A stretch of DNA of 55,164 nucleotides from positions 1-55,164 of the forward strand of contig JAAYQX010000039.1 of NCBI GenBank assembly GCA_012519085.1, read 5' to 3'. This document shows, piece by piece, positions 19,904 to 29,839 of this stretch; position 1 is the stretch's first letter; the number at the start of each line of letters is the position of its first letter. The position numbers were made by a program, and so were the translations under genes. The notes beneath the pieces were generated by a model that saw only the letters and a list, made by a program, of their open reading frames with translations, had not been told where the DNA came from and searched no databases. The stretch is from Clostridiaceae bacterium. GTDB taxonomy: Bacteria; Bacillota; Clostridia; Saccharofermentanales; DTU023.

Positions 19904-20246
19904 GCTTTCGAGTATACTGGACAGTCGCCGCACCGAAGCGAAAGTAAAGTGCGGAGGAAAGTCCGGGCTCCCAGGATCAGGGCGCCGGGTAACTCCCGGT
20001 AAAGGTGACTTTAAGGAAAGTGCAACAGAAAGGATACCGCCTAAAAAGGCAAGGGTGAAAGGGTGAGGTAAGAGCTCACCGGCAGTCTGGTAACTGACTG
20101 GCTTTGTAAACCCCGTCTGGAGCAACACCGTGGTGGGATAATGGAGATCCGCAGTCCCAAGGAGGTGGCTCGAGCCTGTTGGAGACAATGGGCCAAGATA
20201 GATGACTGTTCTCGACAGAACCCGGCTTATAGGTATACTCGAAAGC
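19904..20246 (+). ncRNA. rnpB: RNase P RNA (type A-like)
   Basis: GGAGGAAAGTCCGGGCTCC, ...ACAGAAA...ACCGCC, GGGTGAAAGGGTGAGGTAAGAGCTCACC, ...CGACAGAACCCGGCTTA; P1 GCTTTCGAGTATAC/GTATACTCGAAAGC closes the ends. Confidence 0.95.
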
Positions 20247-20261
20247 ATATTGGAGGACAAA

Positions 20262-21434
20262 ATGACTTCTGAAGCTTATCTGTCGCGCGGGGTCTCTCCG
20301 ACCAAGGATGATGTGAAAGCTGCAATTTCACAACAAGATCCCGGATTATTTCCCGGTTCATTTTGCAAAATTATCCCTGATCCGGCAGGGGATCCGGAGT
20401 GGTGTGCTGCGTTCCACGCTGACGGTGCCGGCACCAAGTCAGCTCTAGCCTATTTAATGTATCGTGAAACCGGTGATTGTACCTGGTTTGAAGGGATTGC
20501 CCAAGATTCTTTAGTAATGAATTCTGATGATCTATTGGCAATTGGTGCAACAGGGCCTTTTTTACTGTCGAATACTATTGGCAGAAATGCTCATCGCATT
20601 CCCGGCGCTGTTTTAGCCAGCATAATCTCCGGATATGACAAAGCAATCTTACGTCTGGCTGAATATGGAGTGAAAATACTAATGACCGGAGGTGAGACGG
20701 CTGATGTTGGCGATCTGGTTAGAACAGTTATCTGCGACAGCACTATGATGGCGAGATTGCCTCGTAATGAAGTGATTAATACAGGTGAGATCATATCCGG
20801 ACTGGACATTATTGGGCTGTCATCGACCGGCAGGGCAGTGTATGAAGAACAAGAAAATTCCGGCCTTTCCTCTAATGGTTTAACTGCAGCCAGACATCTG
20901 CTTCTGCATCATGTCTATGCTGAGAAATACCCCGAATCTTATTCTGAAACAATATCTGACGATAAAGTATATACGGGTTCATATCTACTTGAAGATAAAT
21001 TGCCCGGTAGTAACTTAAGTATTGGAGAGGCTCTATTATCGCCTACCAGATCTTATCTGCCGCCGGTAAATGAAATGTTGAAGACACATCGTGAAAATAT
21101 CCTTGGCATTATTCATTGCACTGGCGGCGGACAGGTAAAGTGCATTGATTTTGCCCAAGGTATCCGGTATGTCAAGAATAATCTGTTTCCAATGCCGGCC
21201 TTATTTAAAGCCATTCTTGATACCGGTCAGATTAGCGAGAAGGAAATGTACCAGGTCTTTAATATGGGTCACCGTATGGAAATCTATTGCAATCCGACTA
21301 TTTCGGCTGATCTGATGGCAATTGCATCTAAGTATCATGTTGAGGCACAAATCATTGGGCGGACAGAAGCATGCGCCGGGGATTACAATGAAGTTGTGAT
21401 TGGCAGCTTTTCATGGCGTAAGAATCTAAAATAA
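20262..21434 (+). CDS. PurM-like (AIR synthase-related) protein
   Basis: FHADGAGTKSALAYLMY...GIAQDSLVMNSDDLLAIGATGPFLLSNTIGRN, TGGETADVGDL; SD ggagg at 20252, ATG 20262. Confidence 0.82.
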   Translation: MTSEAYLSRGVSPTKDDVKAAISQQDPGLFPGSFCKIIPDPAGDPEWCAAFHADGAGTKSALAYLMYRETGDCTWFEGIAQDSLVMNSDDLLAIGATGPFLLSNTIGRNAHRIPGAVLASIISGYDKAILRLAEYGVKILMTGGETADVGDLVRTVICDSTMMARLPRNEVINTGEIISGLDIIGLSSTGRAVYEEQENSGLSSNGLTAARHLLLHHVYAEKYPESYSETISDDKVYTGSYLLEDKLPGSNLSIGEALLSPTRSYLPPVNEMLKTHRENILGIIHCTGGGQVKCIDFAQGIRYVKNNLFPMPALFKAILDTGQISEKEMYQVFNMGHRMEIYCNPTISADLMAIASKYHVEAQIIGRTEACAGDYNEVVIGSFSWRKNLK

Positions 21435-21592
21435 CAAATAATCCGATTGATCGGGACAATCCTGCCGGATTCGTGTATTATAAGCAGTACAGCTATTATT
21501 TTTCTTCATTATGCATATAGGGGTTTGGGATCTGCCTCAAATATATTAAAATAAAAATCTAGCTGATGACTTAGATATATTAGAGGAATTCA

Positions 21593-21643
21593 ATGGCTGT
21601 CAATCGGTATGTGCCCGATAATGCGCAAATAGATAAATTGTGA
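21593..21643 (+). CDS. Possible 16-aa upstream ORF (MAVNRYVPDNAQIDKL)
   Basis: GAGG 7 nt before ATG; stop TGA overlaps the SD (gagga) of the YtxH gene. Confidence 0.35.
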   Translation: MAVNRYVPDNAQIDKL

Positions 21644-21653
21644 GGACAAAAAC

Positions 21654-21977
21654 ATGACAAGAGGACTAAAAGATTATTTTGGCGTGACTGATAAGTCAAA
21701 TGTTTGCAAGGGAACACTCCTGGGGCTATTGGGTGGAGTAATTATTGGCGGGGTAACAGCCTTACTGCTGGCACCACAATCAGGACAGGAAACACGGGCT
21801 GATCTTAAAGCAGGATTTGAAGTCGGTGTAGAGAAAGCCCGTGAATTTGGTGGCAAAGCTGCTGCAACGGCTAAAGAGAAATTCGAGGAAGTCAAGACCA
21901 AGCTGAGTAAGGATGCTGCTGATGTTGCCGAAGACGTTGCAGATGAGGCAGCTAAAGAAGCGAAAGCAAAGGCTTAA
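21654..21977 (+). CDS. YtxH-domain protein
   Basis: GLLGGVIIGGVTALLLAPQSGQETRADLKAG motif. Confidence 0.85.
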   Translation: MTRGLKDYFGVTDKSNVCKGTLLGLLGGVIIGGVTALLLAPQSGQETRADLKAGFEVGVEKAREFGGKAAATAKEKFEEVKTKLSKDAADVAEDVADEAAKEAKAKA

Positions 21978-22050
21978 GCAATCTGCCACAGACTTTAGAC
22001 CTATCGCTCTCTGGCCTCAAATTGAGTAGATAATAGATTAGGAGATTAGT

Positions 22051-22590
22051 ATGCAATACCTAGTATATCTTGCTGTGACAGTTAACCTGACAGATTTGTT
22101 GCTAGCGCTATTAATTCTTTGCGGTGCAGCAGCATTGGTAGCTCTGGCAGTGCTCCTGATCCGAGCTGCTCAAACTGTCAAAGAAACACATAATTTGCTT
22201 AAGGAAAACAAAATCGCTTTGACCGATACTATCCAACAATTGCCCGATCTGCTCGAAAAGGTTGATGCGATCGTCGAAGATGTTTCTCTGATTACAGAAC
22301 AAGCAGGTGACACTATACCTGCAATTCTTGAAGATGTAGAAGTAGTCAGTGGAGCGGCAGCCGATGTTGTAGATACTGTAGGCTCTGCAACGATTGGTAT
22401 CGTTGACTCTGTTCAGTCTTTCTTCTCCCGCAAAAGCAAAAGAAAATCCTCGAGAAGTACTATTCAGCAGGTCATTGCCGCTGTTAATGCAGTGAAGAGA
22501 ATATCTGCTATCTTAAAGAAAGTAGGCGGCAAGAAGAAAGCTAACAAGAAAACCAAGAAGGGCAAGAAAGATAAAAAAACCTTTTTCTAA
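22051..22590 (+). CDS. DUF948-like membrane-anchored protein with Lys-rich C-terminus
   Basis: N-terminal TM helix, coiled coil, KKKANKKTKKGKKDKKTFF tail; next to YtxH. Confidence 0.55.
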   Translation: MQYLVYLAVTVNLTDLLLALLILCGAAALVALAVLLIRAAQTVKETHNLLKENKIALTDTIQQLPDLLEKVDAIVEDVSLITEQAGDTIPAILEDVEVVSGAAADVVDTVGSATIGIVDSVQSFFSRKSKRKSSRSTIQQVIAAVNAVKRISAILKKVGGKKKANKKTKKGKKDKKTFF

Positions 22591-22615
22591 ATTTGTTTTG
22601 ATGATGCATGTATTA

Positions 22616-22644
22616 AGCGACTATAAAATGTAGTCGCTTTTTCA
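22616..22644 (+). terminator. Intrinsic terminator
   Basis: AGCGACTA-taaaatg-TAGTCGCT followed by TTTTTCATT. Confidence 0.88.
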
Positions 22645-22700
22645 TTCATGTGAAATATCTGAAGTGTTATACTTAATAAAGCTGTAAGGTAGGAGAAATT

Positions 22701-25700
22701 ATGCCTGATCGCAGTTTAAAATCTAAACATGATTTAACCAGACAGGCAGACCGCAGCTATGCGGTAATGTCTTTCTTCCTGCCGTTTCTGATTTTATCGA
22801 TTGCTTACGCCAGCAGAGCAATTTTTCCCTTTGGTGATAAACATATTTTAACTGTTGATCTTTATCATCAATATGCGCCCTTTCTGGCTGAGCTACGGAC
22901 GAAAATCCTTAGTGGCGGCAGTTTATTTTACAGTTTTGCCGGTGGATTGGGAGTTAATTTCTATGCTCTATTTGCATATTATCTAGCCAGTCCATTAAAT
23001 TTAATTCTGCTGCTCTTTCCGGCGGCATTCCTGACGGAAGGAATCTTGCTGCTGACTCTAATTAAACTGTCTCTAGCCGGTTTCACTTTTAATATATTTC
23101 TTAGAAAAACTTTCCGGAAGCATGGTCCGCTGGCTGTTGGCTTTTCAACCATGTATGCTGTTTCTTCCTATGTGATTGCTTATGGTTGGAATATCATGTG
23201 GCTTGATTCCTTATATGTGGCACCTTTGGTAATTCTGGGTCTGGTTTACTTGATCAGGGATCGCAAATTCTGGCTTTATACTTTGAGTCTAGCCTATCTG
23301 TTATTTGTCAATTTCTATATGGCCTGGTTTGTGTGCCTGATGACAGCATTATTGTACTTTCCGTTCCTGTTTCGCTTTACACCGGATCATAACCCGTTGC
23401 TAAAATTGCTAACCACAGTAAAAACTATATTTTTTACTGCACTGGGTGTAGGTCTTTCTGCTTTCATGCTCTGGCCAACTTATCTGGCTCTGCAAGTTAC
23501 ATCTGCAGCCAATGATACTTTTCCGACTGCAGTGGAGAAAGTTGCCACCTTGTTTGACTATTTCGGCCAGCATCTCTTGCTGGTTGAACCTACAGTTCGC
23601 AGCGGTTTCCCTAATCTGTATTCGGGGATTCTGGTTTTGCTCCTATTGCCCATTGCTTTTCTGAACTCAAGGGTTAAATTAAGAGACCGCGTGCTTGGTC
23701 TGTCAGTCATTGCCCTGATGGTTTTAAGTTTCAGTACCAATATACTCAACTTTATCTGGCATGGGTTTCATTATCCCAATCAGCTGCCCTATCGAAATTC
23801 ATTTGTTTATATCTTTGTTATCCTGACCTTTCTCTATGAGGCTCTTCCAGGCATTAGACAGCTAAAACGAGAGACGATTTTCGGCTTTTCATTTACTTTG
23901 ATTGCATTGATTATTGTGGTTGAGAAGATGGGTGAAAATAAAGCTTCAAGCTACGGCGCTTTAATCAGCATTGTTTTTATTCTGCTGTACACATTCGTTT
24001 TTATCCGTTTGCTGGACGCCGAGCAGAGCAAGAGACCGGTGACTCTTTTGCTACTTGCCGCAATAATTGTAGAGTTAATTTTTTCAACTTGTACCGGTAT
24101 CTACTATCTGGACAAAAATGAATATTTTGGCAGCAGGGACGGTTATGCCAGCGGAACGGTAGCGGAATCGGTGCGGGCTGCTGCCATACAGCTGGAGGAT
24201 TTTACTGAGGATACATCTTTTTTCCGCACTGAGGTCTACCCGGCTAAAACCTCTAATGATCCTTTCCTGTATGGCCTAAAAGGGCTAACTCTTTTTGCTT
24301 CAACTTCACCGGAAAAGCCGGTTCGGTTTTTTAAAGAACTAGGATTGTTCAGCAATGGCATTAACAGTTATAAATATGACGGGTCAAATATTGTCCTTGA
24401 TAGTTTGTTCGGTATCCGCTATCTGATCTTGCGCAACAAGGATTACTGGCAGGATGCCAATAGATACTTGGTTTTATCTAATGATGATGTTGAAGCTTTG
24501 GAAAATCCTTATGCTTTGAACCTGGGATACAAGGTATCTCCTGATGTTCTGTATTATGACAGTGCCGGCGAAAATCCGCTCGACAATCAAAATCGTTTGT
24601 TGCGCGCCATGGATCCGGAGTTTTCAGATGTTTTCGTTGCAGTGCCCCTTGAGATCGAATCAGCACTGCAAGGGGATATTGATTTTTATGGCGAATCAGA
24701 TAATATCTTCAGTTTTGAAAAAAATTCAGATGACAGCACTCCGACTTATACTTTCTTGCTAACAGCAGTAGAGTCAGGCACTTATAATCTGGCCTTTGAT
24801 ATGAGAGGTCACCGTACTTCCTCAGGGAAGATTACGGTAGAGGACAGAAGCTTTAATTTTTCCGCCAAGGCAATTGGTAATGCAGAAGTTGGCTATCTCG
24901 AGGCAGGACAGACCGCTAATATTGAGATCAGCCTCAGTGCCAAAACAGAAAAATCAGGGGAAATTGAATTATATGCTGCTAAATTGGATCAAGAAGCATT
25001 TACCGCCGCCTTCCACCGTTTGCAAGAGACGCAACTTGACTTGACATATTTCTCTGATGCTTATTTCAGAGGTAAGATTGCGATGCCCGAAGCGGGGGTA
25101 CTTTTGTTGACTATTCCTCATGATCGCGGCTGGACAGCAGAAGTAGACGGCAAGCCTCAGGCTGTTCTAACAATTAATGATTCTCTAATGGCATTGGAGC
25201 TGGAAGCAGGCGAGCATACTGTTGAAATGAGCTTCTTGCCCTATGGCTTTAGAGACGGCGCTACTATTACTCTAATTGCTCTGGCTATTCTGTTGATAAT
25301 AGCTTTGATTAAATTAATAATTTTTATTTTACGACGCCGCAAATCCGAACGTGAGCAGATGCCATTAGCTTCTGCTACTGTACAAAATTCAACTTTGAGT
25401 ACTGATCAGATGAGTACTGATCAGATATTGAAAAATGAAACTAATTTTATTTCTGACAAGGGGAACAATATGAAAAAGATTCGCTTCTATTATTGTGATG
25501 CCTGTGCTAATCTCGTTGTTCTATTGAATGAAGGAGCAGGTGAGCTTATATGTTGTGATGAGCCTATGGAGCTTCTCGAGGCCAAGACAAGCACTGATGA
25601 TGTTCTTGACTATGTACCTTCAGTAGAAAAAACGGACCGTGGCATCATTGTTAAAGTCAGAACAGATCACGAGCAAGCTGCTGATGGTGTAATTACTTGG

Positions 25701-25844
25701 GTTGCTGTGGTACAAGGCAATCGTTATCAGATCTGTTTCCCTGACCAGGATGAAGTTGATATCGAATTTATACTCAAAGATGAACCTGCTGAAGTGTATG
25801 AATTTTGTACAGTTCACGGCTTGTGGAAGATTCGGATAGATTAG
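22701..25844 (+). CDS. YfhO-family membrane protein fused in frame to desulfoferrodoxin (superoxide reductase)
   Basis: N-term polytopic YfhO-like (DLYHQYAPFLAELRTKILSGGSLFYSFAGGLGVNFYALFAYYLASPLNL); C-term from 25470 MKKIRFYYCDACANLVVLLNEGAGELICCDEPMELLEA...EFCTVHGLWKI. Confidence 0.88.
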   Translation: MPDRSLKSKHDLTRQADRSYAVMSFFLPFLILSIAYASRAIFPFGDKHILTVDLYHQYAPFLAELRTKILSGGSLFYSFAGGLGVNFYALFAYYLASPLNLILLLFPAAFLTEGILLLTLIKLSLAGFTFNIFLRKTFRKHGPLAVGFSTMYAVSSYVIAYGWNIMWLDSLYVAPLVILGLVYLIRDRKFWLYTLSLAYLLFVNFYMAWFVCLMTALLYFPFLFRFTPDHNPLLKLLTTVKTIFFTALGVGLSAFMLWPTYLALQVTSAANDTFPTAVEKVATLFDYFGQHLLLVEPTVRSGFPNLYSGILVLLLLPIAFLNSRVKLRDRVLGLSVIALMVLSFSTNILNFIWHGFHYPNQLPYRNSFVYIFVILTFLYEALPGIRQLKRETIFGFSFTLIALIIVVEKMGENKASSYGALISIVFILLYTFVFIRLLDAEQSKRPVTLLLLAAIIVELIFSTCTGIYYLDKNEYFGSRDGYASGTVAESVRAAAIQLEDFTEDTSFFRTEVYPAKTSNDPFLYGLKGLTLFASTSPEKPVRFFKELGLFSNGINSYKYDGSNIVLDSLFGIRYLILRNKDYWQDANRYLVLSNDDVEALENPYALNLGYKVSPDVLYYDSAGENPLDNQNRLLRAMDPEFSDVFVAVPLEIESALQGDIDFYGESDNIFSFEKNSDDSTPTYTFLLTAVESGTYNLAFDMRGHRTSSGKITVEDRSFNFSAKAIGNAEVGYLEAGQTANIEISLSAKTEKSGEIELYAAKLDQEAFTAAFHRLQETQLDLTYFSDAYFRGKIAMPEAGVLLLTIPHDRGWTAEVDGKPQAVLTINDSLMALELEAGEHTVEMSFLPYGFRDGATITLIALAILLIIALIKLIIFILRRRKSEREQMPLASATVQNSTLSTDQMSTDQILKNETNFISDKGNNMKKIRFYYCDACANLVVLLNEGAGELICCDEPMELLEAKTSTDDVLDYVPSVEKTDRGIIVKVRTDHEQAADGVITWVAVVQGNRYQICFPDQDEVDIEFILKDEPAEVYEFCTVHGLWKIRID
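25396..25425 (+). repeat. Perfect 15-bp tandem repeat (x2) in the YfhO-Dfx linker
   Basis: tgagtactgatcaga tgagtactgatcaga. Confidence 0.95.
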
Positions 25845-25871
25845 GCTGAGGTTAAAAATAGAGGGTGCTGT

Positions 25872-26366
25872 ATGAAGAGAACGGATTATATTTCATGGGA
25901 TGATTATTTCCTCGGCGTCGCTCTACTGGCTGCCAGACGGAGCAAGGATCCCGGCACACAGGTGGGGGCATGCATTGTATCGCCACAGAATAAAATTGTC
26001 AGTATCGGCTATAATGGCATGCCATATGGTTGCAGTGATGATGAATTCCCTTGGAGCCGCAGCGGAGATACGCTAGAAACAAAATATCTCTATGTCTGCC
26101 ATGCAGAATTAAACGCCATTTTGAACGCCTCCGGCCGTGACTTGCATGGTTGCCGCATCTATGTGCCTTTATTTCCCTGTAATGAATGTGCTAAAGCTAT
26201 CATTCAATCCGGTATTACAAAAGTACTGTATTTATCGGATAAATACAGTGAAACGGATATTGTCATCGCTTCTAAACGGATGCTGATGTCAGCTGGTGTA
26301 GAGCTGGTTAAGTTGGAGCCTGAGCTAGAGGAGATCTGCATTTCTTTCAAGGCAGAGGATGTGTAG
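25872..26366 (+). CDS. comEB: dCMP deaminase (ComEB family)
   Basis: CHAELNAILNASG, PLFPCNECAKAIIQSGI zinc motifs. Confidence 0.9.
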   Translation: MKRTDYISWDDYFLGVALLAARRSKDPGTQVGACIVSPQNKIVSIGYNGMPYGCSDDEFPWSRSGDTLETKYLYVCHAELNAILNASGRDLHGCRIYVPLFPCNECAKAIIQSGITKVLYLSDKYSETDIVIASKRMLMSAGVELVKLEPELEEICISFKAEDV

Positions 26367-27081
26367 CAATATTACAATTGCCTGTCAGCCGTTTTAATTC
26401 ATTTAATTCTTTATAAGTCAAATAGCGCCAGGTACCCGGCTGCAGATTGCCTAGATTAATATGCATGATTCTGATCCGCTTTAAGGAGACAACCTCAAAG
26501 CCTAGATATTCACACATGCGGCGGATCTGACGGTTTAAGCCTTGGGTCAAAATTATGCGAAAAGCGTTTTTGCCTAAGCGTTTGGTTTTACTGAATTTTG
26601 TGATCTGTCCTAGAATCGGAACGCCGTTTTGCAGCTGCCAGAGCTCTTCATCGCTTATTGCTTTATCGACAACAACCTCATATTCTTTTTCATGTTTGTT
26701 CTCTGCTCGCAAAATAGGATTAACCATTGACCCATCATTGGTCAGCAAGATCAGACCTTCCGACATTCTGTCTAATCTGCCGATCGGGAAGATCCGCTGT
26801 GGGTAATTGATATAATCAATGATATTATCTTTTCTTCTCCTATCGGTAGTGGTAGTAATGCCGATAGGTTTGTAAAAGGCCAGATACACTAGCCGATTTT
26901 GCTCCAGGGGAACAATGGTTTTGCCGCCAATCTTGACAATATCCATAGCACCGACCAGATCGCCAATTTTGGCAAGCTCGTCGTTGAGCTGAACTCGCCC
27001 TGCCTCAATCAATTTGTCTGCCTCACGCCTGCTGCAGTATCCTGCAGCGGAGATATATCTGTTAATTCTAATCTTGCTCAT
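26347..27081 (-). CDS. rluB: RluB/RsuA-family 23S/16S rRNA pseudouridine synthase
   Basis: S4 domain IRINRYISAAGYCSRREADKLI; FPIGRLDRMSEGLILLTNDG; LTQGLNRQIRRMCEYLG. Confidence 0.9.
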   Translation of the reverse strand: MSKIRINRYISAAGYCSRREADKLIEAGRVQLNDELAKIGDLVGAMDIVKIGGKTIVPLEQNRLVYLAFYKPIGITTTTDRRRKDNIIDYINYPQRIFPIGRLDRMSEGLILLTNDGSMVNPILRAENKHEKEYEVVVDKAISDEELWQLQNGVPILGQITKFSKTKRLGKNAFRIILTQGLNRQIRRMCEYLGFEVVSLKRIRIMHINLGNLQPGTWRYLTYKELNELKRLTGNCNIATHPLP

Positions 27082-29080
27082 CGTTGGAACTCTTGTTTTT
27101 GAATAGAGACTTGATGGTATCTGACAGTGACAGATCCTTAGTGTCCGTCTCGGTACTAATTATGGCCTGATCACTGCTATGTTCGGACTCAGAGACGCCG
27201 GCTGGATTGATAATGTCTTCGTCAATACCGTTGATGACTAATTCGTGGTCGTCAGGAGTACAGGAAAATACTTCCTTCAAGTTTTGCTGGGAATTCATTA
27301 TTGTGTCTGCGTAGGGAATTAAGAGACGAAAATCCGCTCCCTGGCCAGGCTCGCTGTGTACATCCAGGTCGTGTCCCATATGGACTGCCAGTTCTTTAGC
27401 GATCGAAAGACCAAGACCGGTTCCGGGTTGAGCATGGGCGCGATCAGCCTTAAAAAAGCGGTCGAATACATGATCGATATCTTCGCCTTTGATGCCGGGC
27501 CCTGAATTATGGACAATGATGGCCAAATGCTGTTCCTGATCGCGGACTTTAATGACAATTTTGCCTTCTTCCGGTGTATATTTGATTGCATTATCAAGCA
27601 GAATAACCAGAATTTGTTCTACCCGATCAGGATTGCCCCAAAGTGAGGGAATTTCATTTAGAGGTTGTTCATTTTCCAAGCTCAGGGTAAGATTGCTCTC
27701 CTCAGCGGCAAGTTGGAATCTGAAGATCAAATCGGACAGCATGCGATCGATTGTGAAGGCCTGTTGCTTAATAATCGCTTCCCCGGTCTGAATCCTTGAG
27801 AGTTCGAGCATATCATTGATTAGGCGCGACAAACGATGTGTTTCCCGCATTAGAATTTCGTAGTAACGTTGCCGGTCGCTGTCTGACTTGACCATACCTT
27901 CGCTGAGAGGTTCGAGCAATCCTCGCATGGCGGTAAGGGGAGTGCGCAACTCGTGAGAAACATTGGCGATATAGTCTCTTCTAGTCATTTCCAGGCGCTC
28001 AGTCTCTGTTATATCTCTAAAGAGACCGACGGCGCCGTCAACAATATGCTGATCTGTTTCCAATGGTGTAATGATACAATCGATTTGACGATGATCTTTT
28101 GATATTACTACATGAGTGGTCTTACAGGTTTCCATGGCCTGGCTGAAGAAATTGTCCAGCCGGGAAGTGCGCAGAAAACCATCGGGAGATAAGCCCCTTA
28201 AATCAGGGCCTTTAATGCCAAAAACCGACCAAACTGCAGTATTGGAATGTGTTACCAAACCGTTGCGGTCAGTGGCAATGATTCCTTCCTGTATGCCATC
28301 CAGTATCTGACGCAGGCGATTGCGTTCGACTCGCAGATCAGAGAAAGCCTGAGAAAGCTGTGAAGATAGCCGATTCATGGCTCGACTGAGGTCACCGATT
28401 TCTCCTGCTTCTTTGTCGTCTGCTCTTTGTGTAAAGTCACCGGCGGAAATTGCTATTGCAACATTCCTGATCGATTGTAGAGGGCGTACAATACGGAAAG
28501 CCGCGATCAGGACCGGTACTGTCATAATCAGCAAAACGACCAAGGAAGAAAACAACAAGGCCAAATTTAAACTGAGAATACTGGCATTCATTTCCTGCAT
28601 GGGATGAACCGCTACGACAGTTCCATAGCGGAAACCCTCCGCTCTAATCGGTACGGCAACAAAAATCAGAGAGCCCTTAATATCCGGAACCCGTTCAATA
28701 CGCGATTTGACTTCTTCATCGGAATCCAACATCTGCAGATGGGATTCATATACATGTTTAAGTAAAGCATCTCTGGCTTGCTCAGATTCAAACTTGATTT
28801 CCGTGTGAAGCTTAATACCTTGCTGATCAACTAAAAAGATCCAGTTACCAAATAGAGCGTAGGACATGGAGACAGTTTCGCTGACAAAAGGGTCATAACG
28901 GGTAGTACCGGCAACTCGGCGCGAAATGACATCAATACGCGGAGTGATTTCTTTAACTTTGATGCGGGTGAAAACCGGTTGGGCTATAAAAGAATAAAAG
29001 ACAGCCGTCAGAGCAGTCCAAAGTATGACTGCCACCACTAGCAGAATAAAAAATCTACGTACTAAGAAACTGTTTTTCAT
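27068..29080 (-). CDS. Sensor histidine kinase (WalK/PhoR-like: HAMP, PAS, HisKA, HATPase)
   Basis: YIANVSHELRTPLTAMRGLLEPL H-box; NAIKYTPEEG; GTGLGLSIAKELAVHMG. Confidence 0.92.
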   Translation of the reverse strand: MKNSFLVRRFFILLVVAVILWTALTAVFYSFIAQPVFTRIKVKEITPRIDVISRRVAGTTRYDPFVSETVSMSYALFGNWIFLVDQQGIKLHTEIKFESEQARDALLKHVYESHLQMLDSDEEVKSRIERVPDIKGSLIFVAVPIRAEGFRYGTVVAVHPMQEMNASILSLNLALLFSSLVVLLIMTVPVLIAAFRIVRPLQSIRNVAIAISAGDFTQRADDKEAGEIGDLSRAMNRLSSQLSQAFSDLRVERNRLRQILDGIQEGIIATDRNGLVTHSNTAVWSVFGIKGPDLRGLSPDGFLRTSRLDNFFSQAMETCKTTHVVISKDHRQIDCIITPLETDQHIVDGAVGLFRDITETERLEMTRRDYIANVSHELRTPLTAMRGLLEPLSEGMVKSDSDRQRYYEILMRETHRLSRLINDMLELSRIQTGEAIIKQQAFTIDRMLSDLIFRFQLAAEESNLTLSLENEQPLNEIPSLWGNPDRVEQILVILLDNAIKYTPEEGKIVIKVRDQEQHLAIIVHNSGPGIKGEDIDHVFDRFFKADRAHAQPGTGLGLSIAKELAVHMGHDLDVHSEPGQGADFRLLIPYADTIMNSQQNLKEVFSCTPDDHELVINGIDEDIINPAGVSESEHSSDQAIISTETDTKDLSLSDTIKSLFKNKSSNDEQD

Positions 29081-29766
29081 TTTTCAGCTTCGAATTTGTA
29101 GCCTACGCCATATACTGTTATCAGACCGTATTTGGCATCAGACTGATCAATCTTCTGGCGGATGCGCTTAATATGAGTATCGACGGTTCTGGTATCGCCA
29201 AAATAATCATAACCCCAGACTTTGGATAGTATCTGCTCGCGGTCCATGACTTGCCCCGCGTGCGAAGCCAGGAGATAGAGTATTTCTACTTCCTTAGGTG
29301 TGAACGCTACATTCTCGCCTTTGACTTTGACCTGATAATTATCAAGGCTGATTTCCAAACCTTCAAAGCGCAATATAGAAGATGCCGGTCCAGTGTCATT
29401 GTCGTGAAAACGGCGCAGGACTGCTTTGATCCTGGCAATGACTTCGCGCGGACTGAAGGGCTTGACAATATAGTCATCAGCGCCCAGCTCCAAACCCAGA
29501 ACACGGTCAATTTCTTCGCCTCTGGCGGTCAGCATGATAACCGGGACATTAGATTTTTTTCGAATCTCGCGACAGACATCCATGCCGGACATTTTGGGCA
29601 TCATCAAATCAAGAATAATCAGATCCGGTTTCTCGCTTTCCCATAATTTGAGGGCTTCCAGGCCATCAAAAGCAGAGATATGGGTATAGTTTTCGGCGTC
29701 AAGATAGATAATTAAAGATTCATGCACGACAGGATCGTCGTCGCAAATGAGAATATGCGGTGTCAT
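29077..29766 (-). CDS. OmpR-family response regulator
   Basis: Receiver (LIILDLMMPKMSGMDVCREIRKK) plus winged helix (VWGYDYFGDTRTVDTHIKRIRQKI). Confidence 0.94.
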   Translation of the reverse strand: MTPHILICDDDPVVHESLIIYLDAENYTHISAFDGLEALKLWESEKPDLIILDLMMPKMSGMDVCREIRKKSNVPVIMLTARGEEIDRVLGLELGADDYIVKPFSPREVIARIKAVLRRFHDNDTGPASSILRFEGLEISLDNYQVKVKGENVAFTPKEVEILYLLASHAGQVMDREQILSKVWGYDYFGDTRTVDTHIKRIRQKIDQSDAKYGLITVYGVGYKFEAEK

Positions 29767-29839
29767 AGCTGTCCTCCTGATTCATCTATTATACTGTATA
29801 ATTGTTAGCATTACAGTTACTATACTGGTGCAAAAGGCG

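Noticed and set aside
19871-20260. 129-aa minus-strand ORF
   Set aside because: Lies antisense to RNase P RNA; no SD or family pattern.
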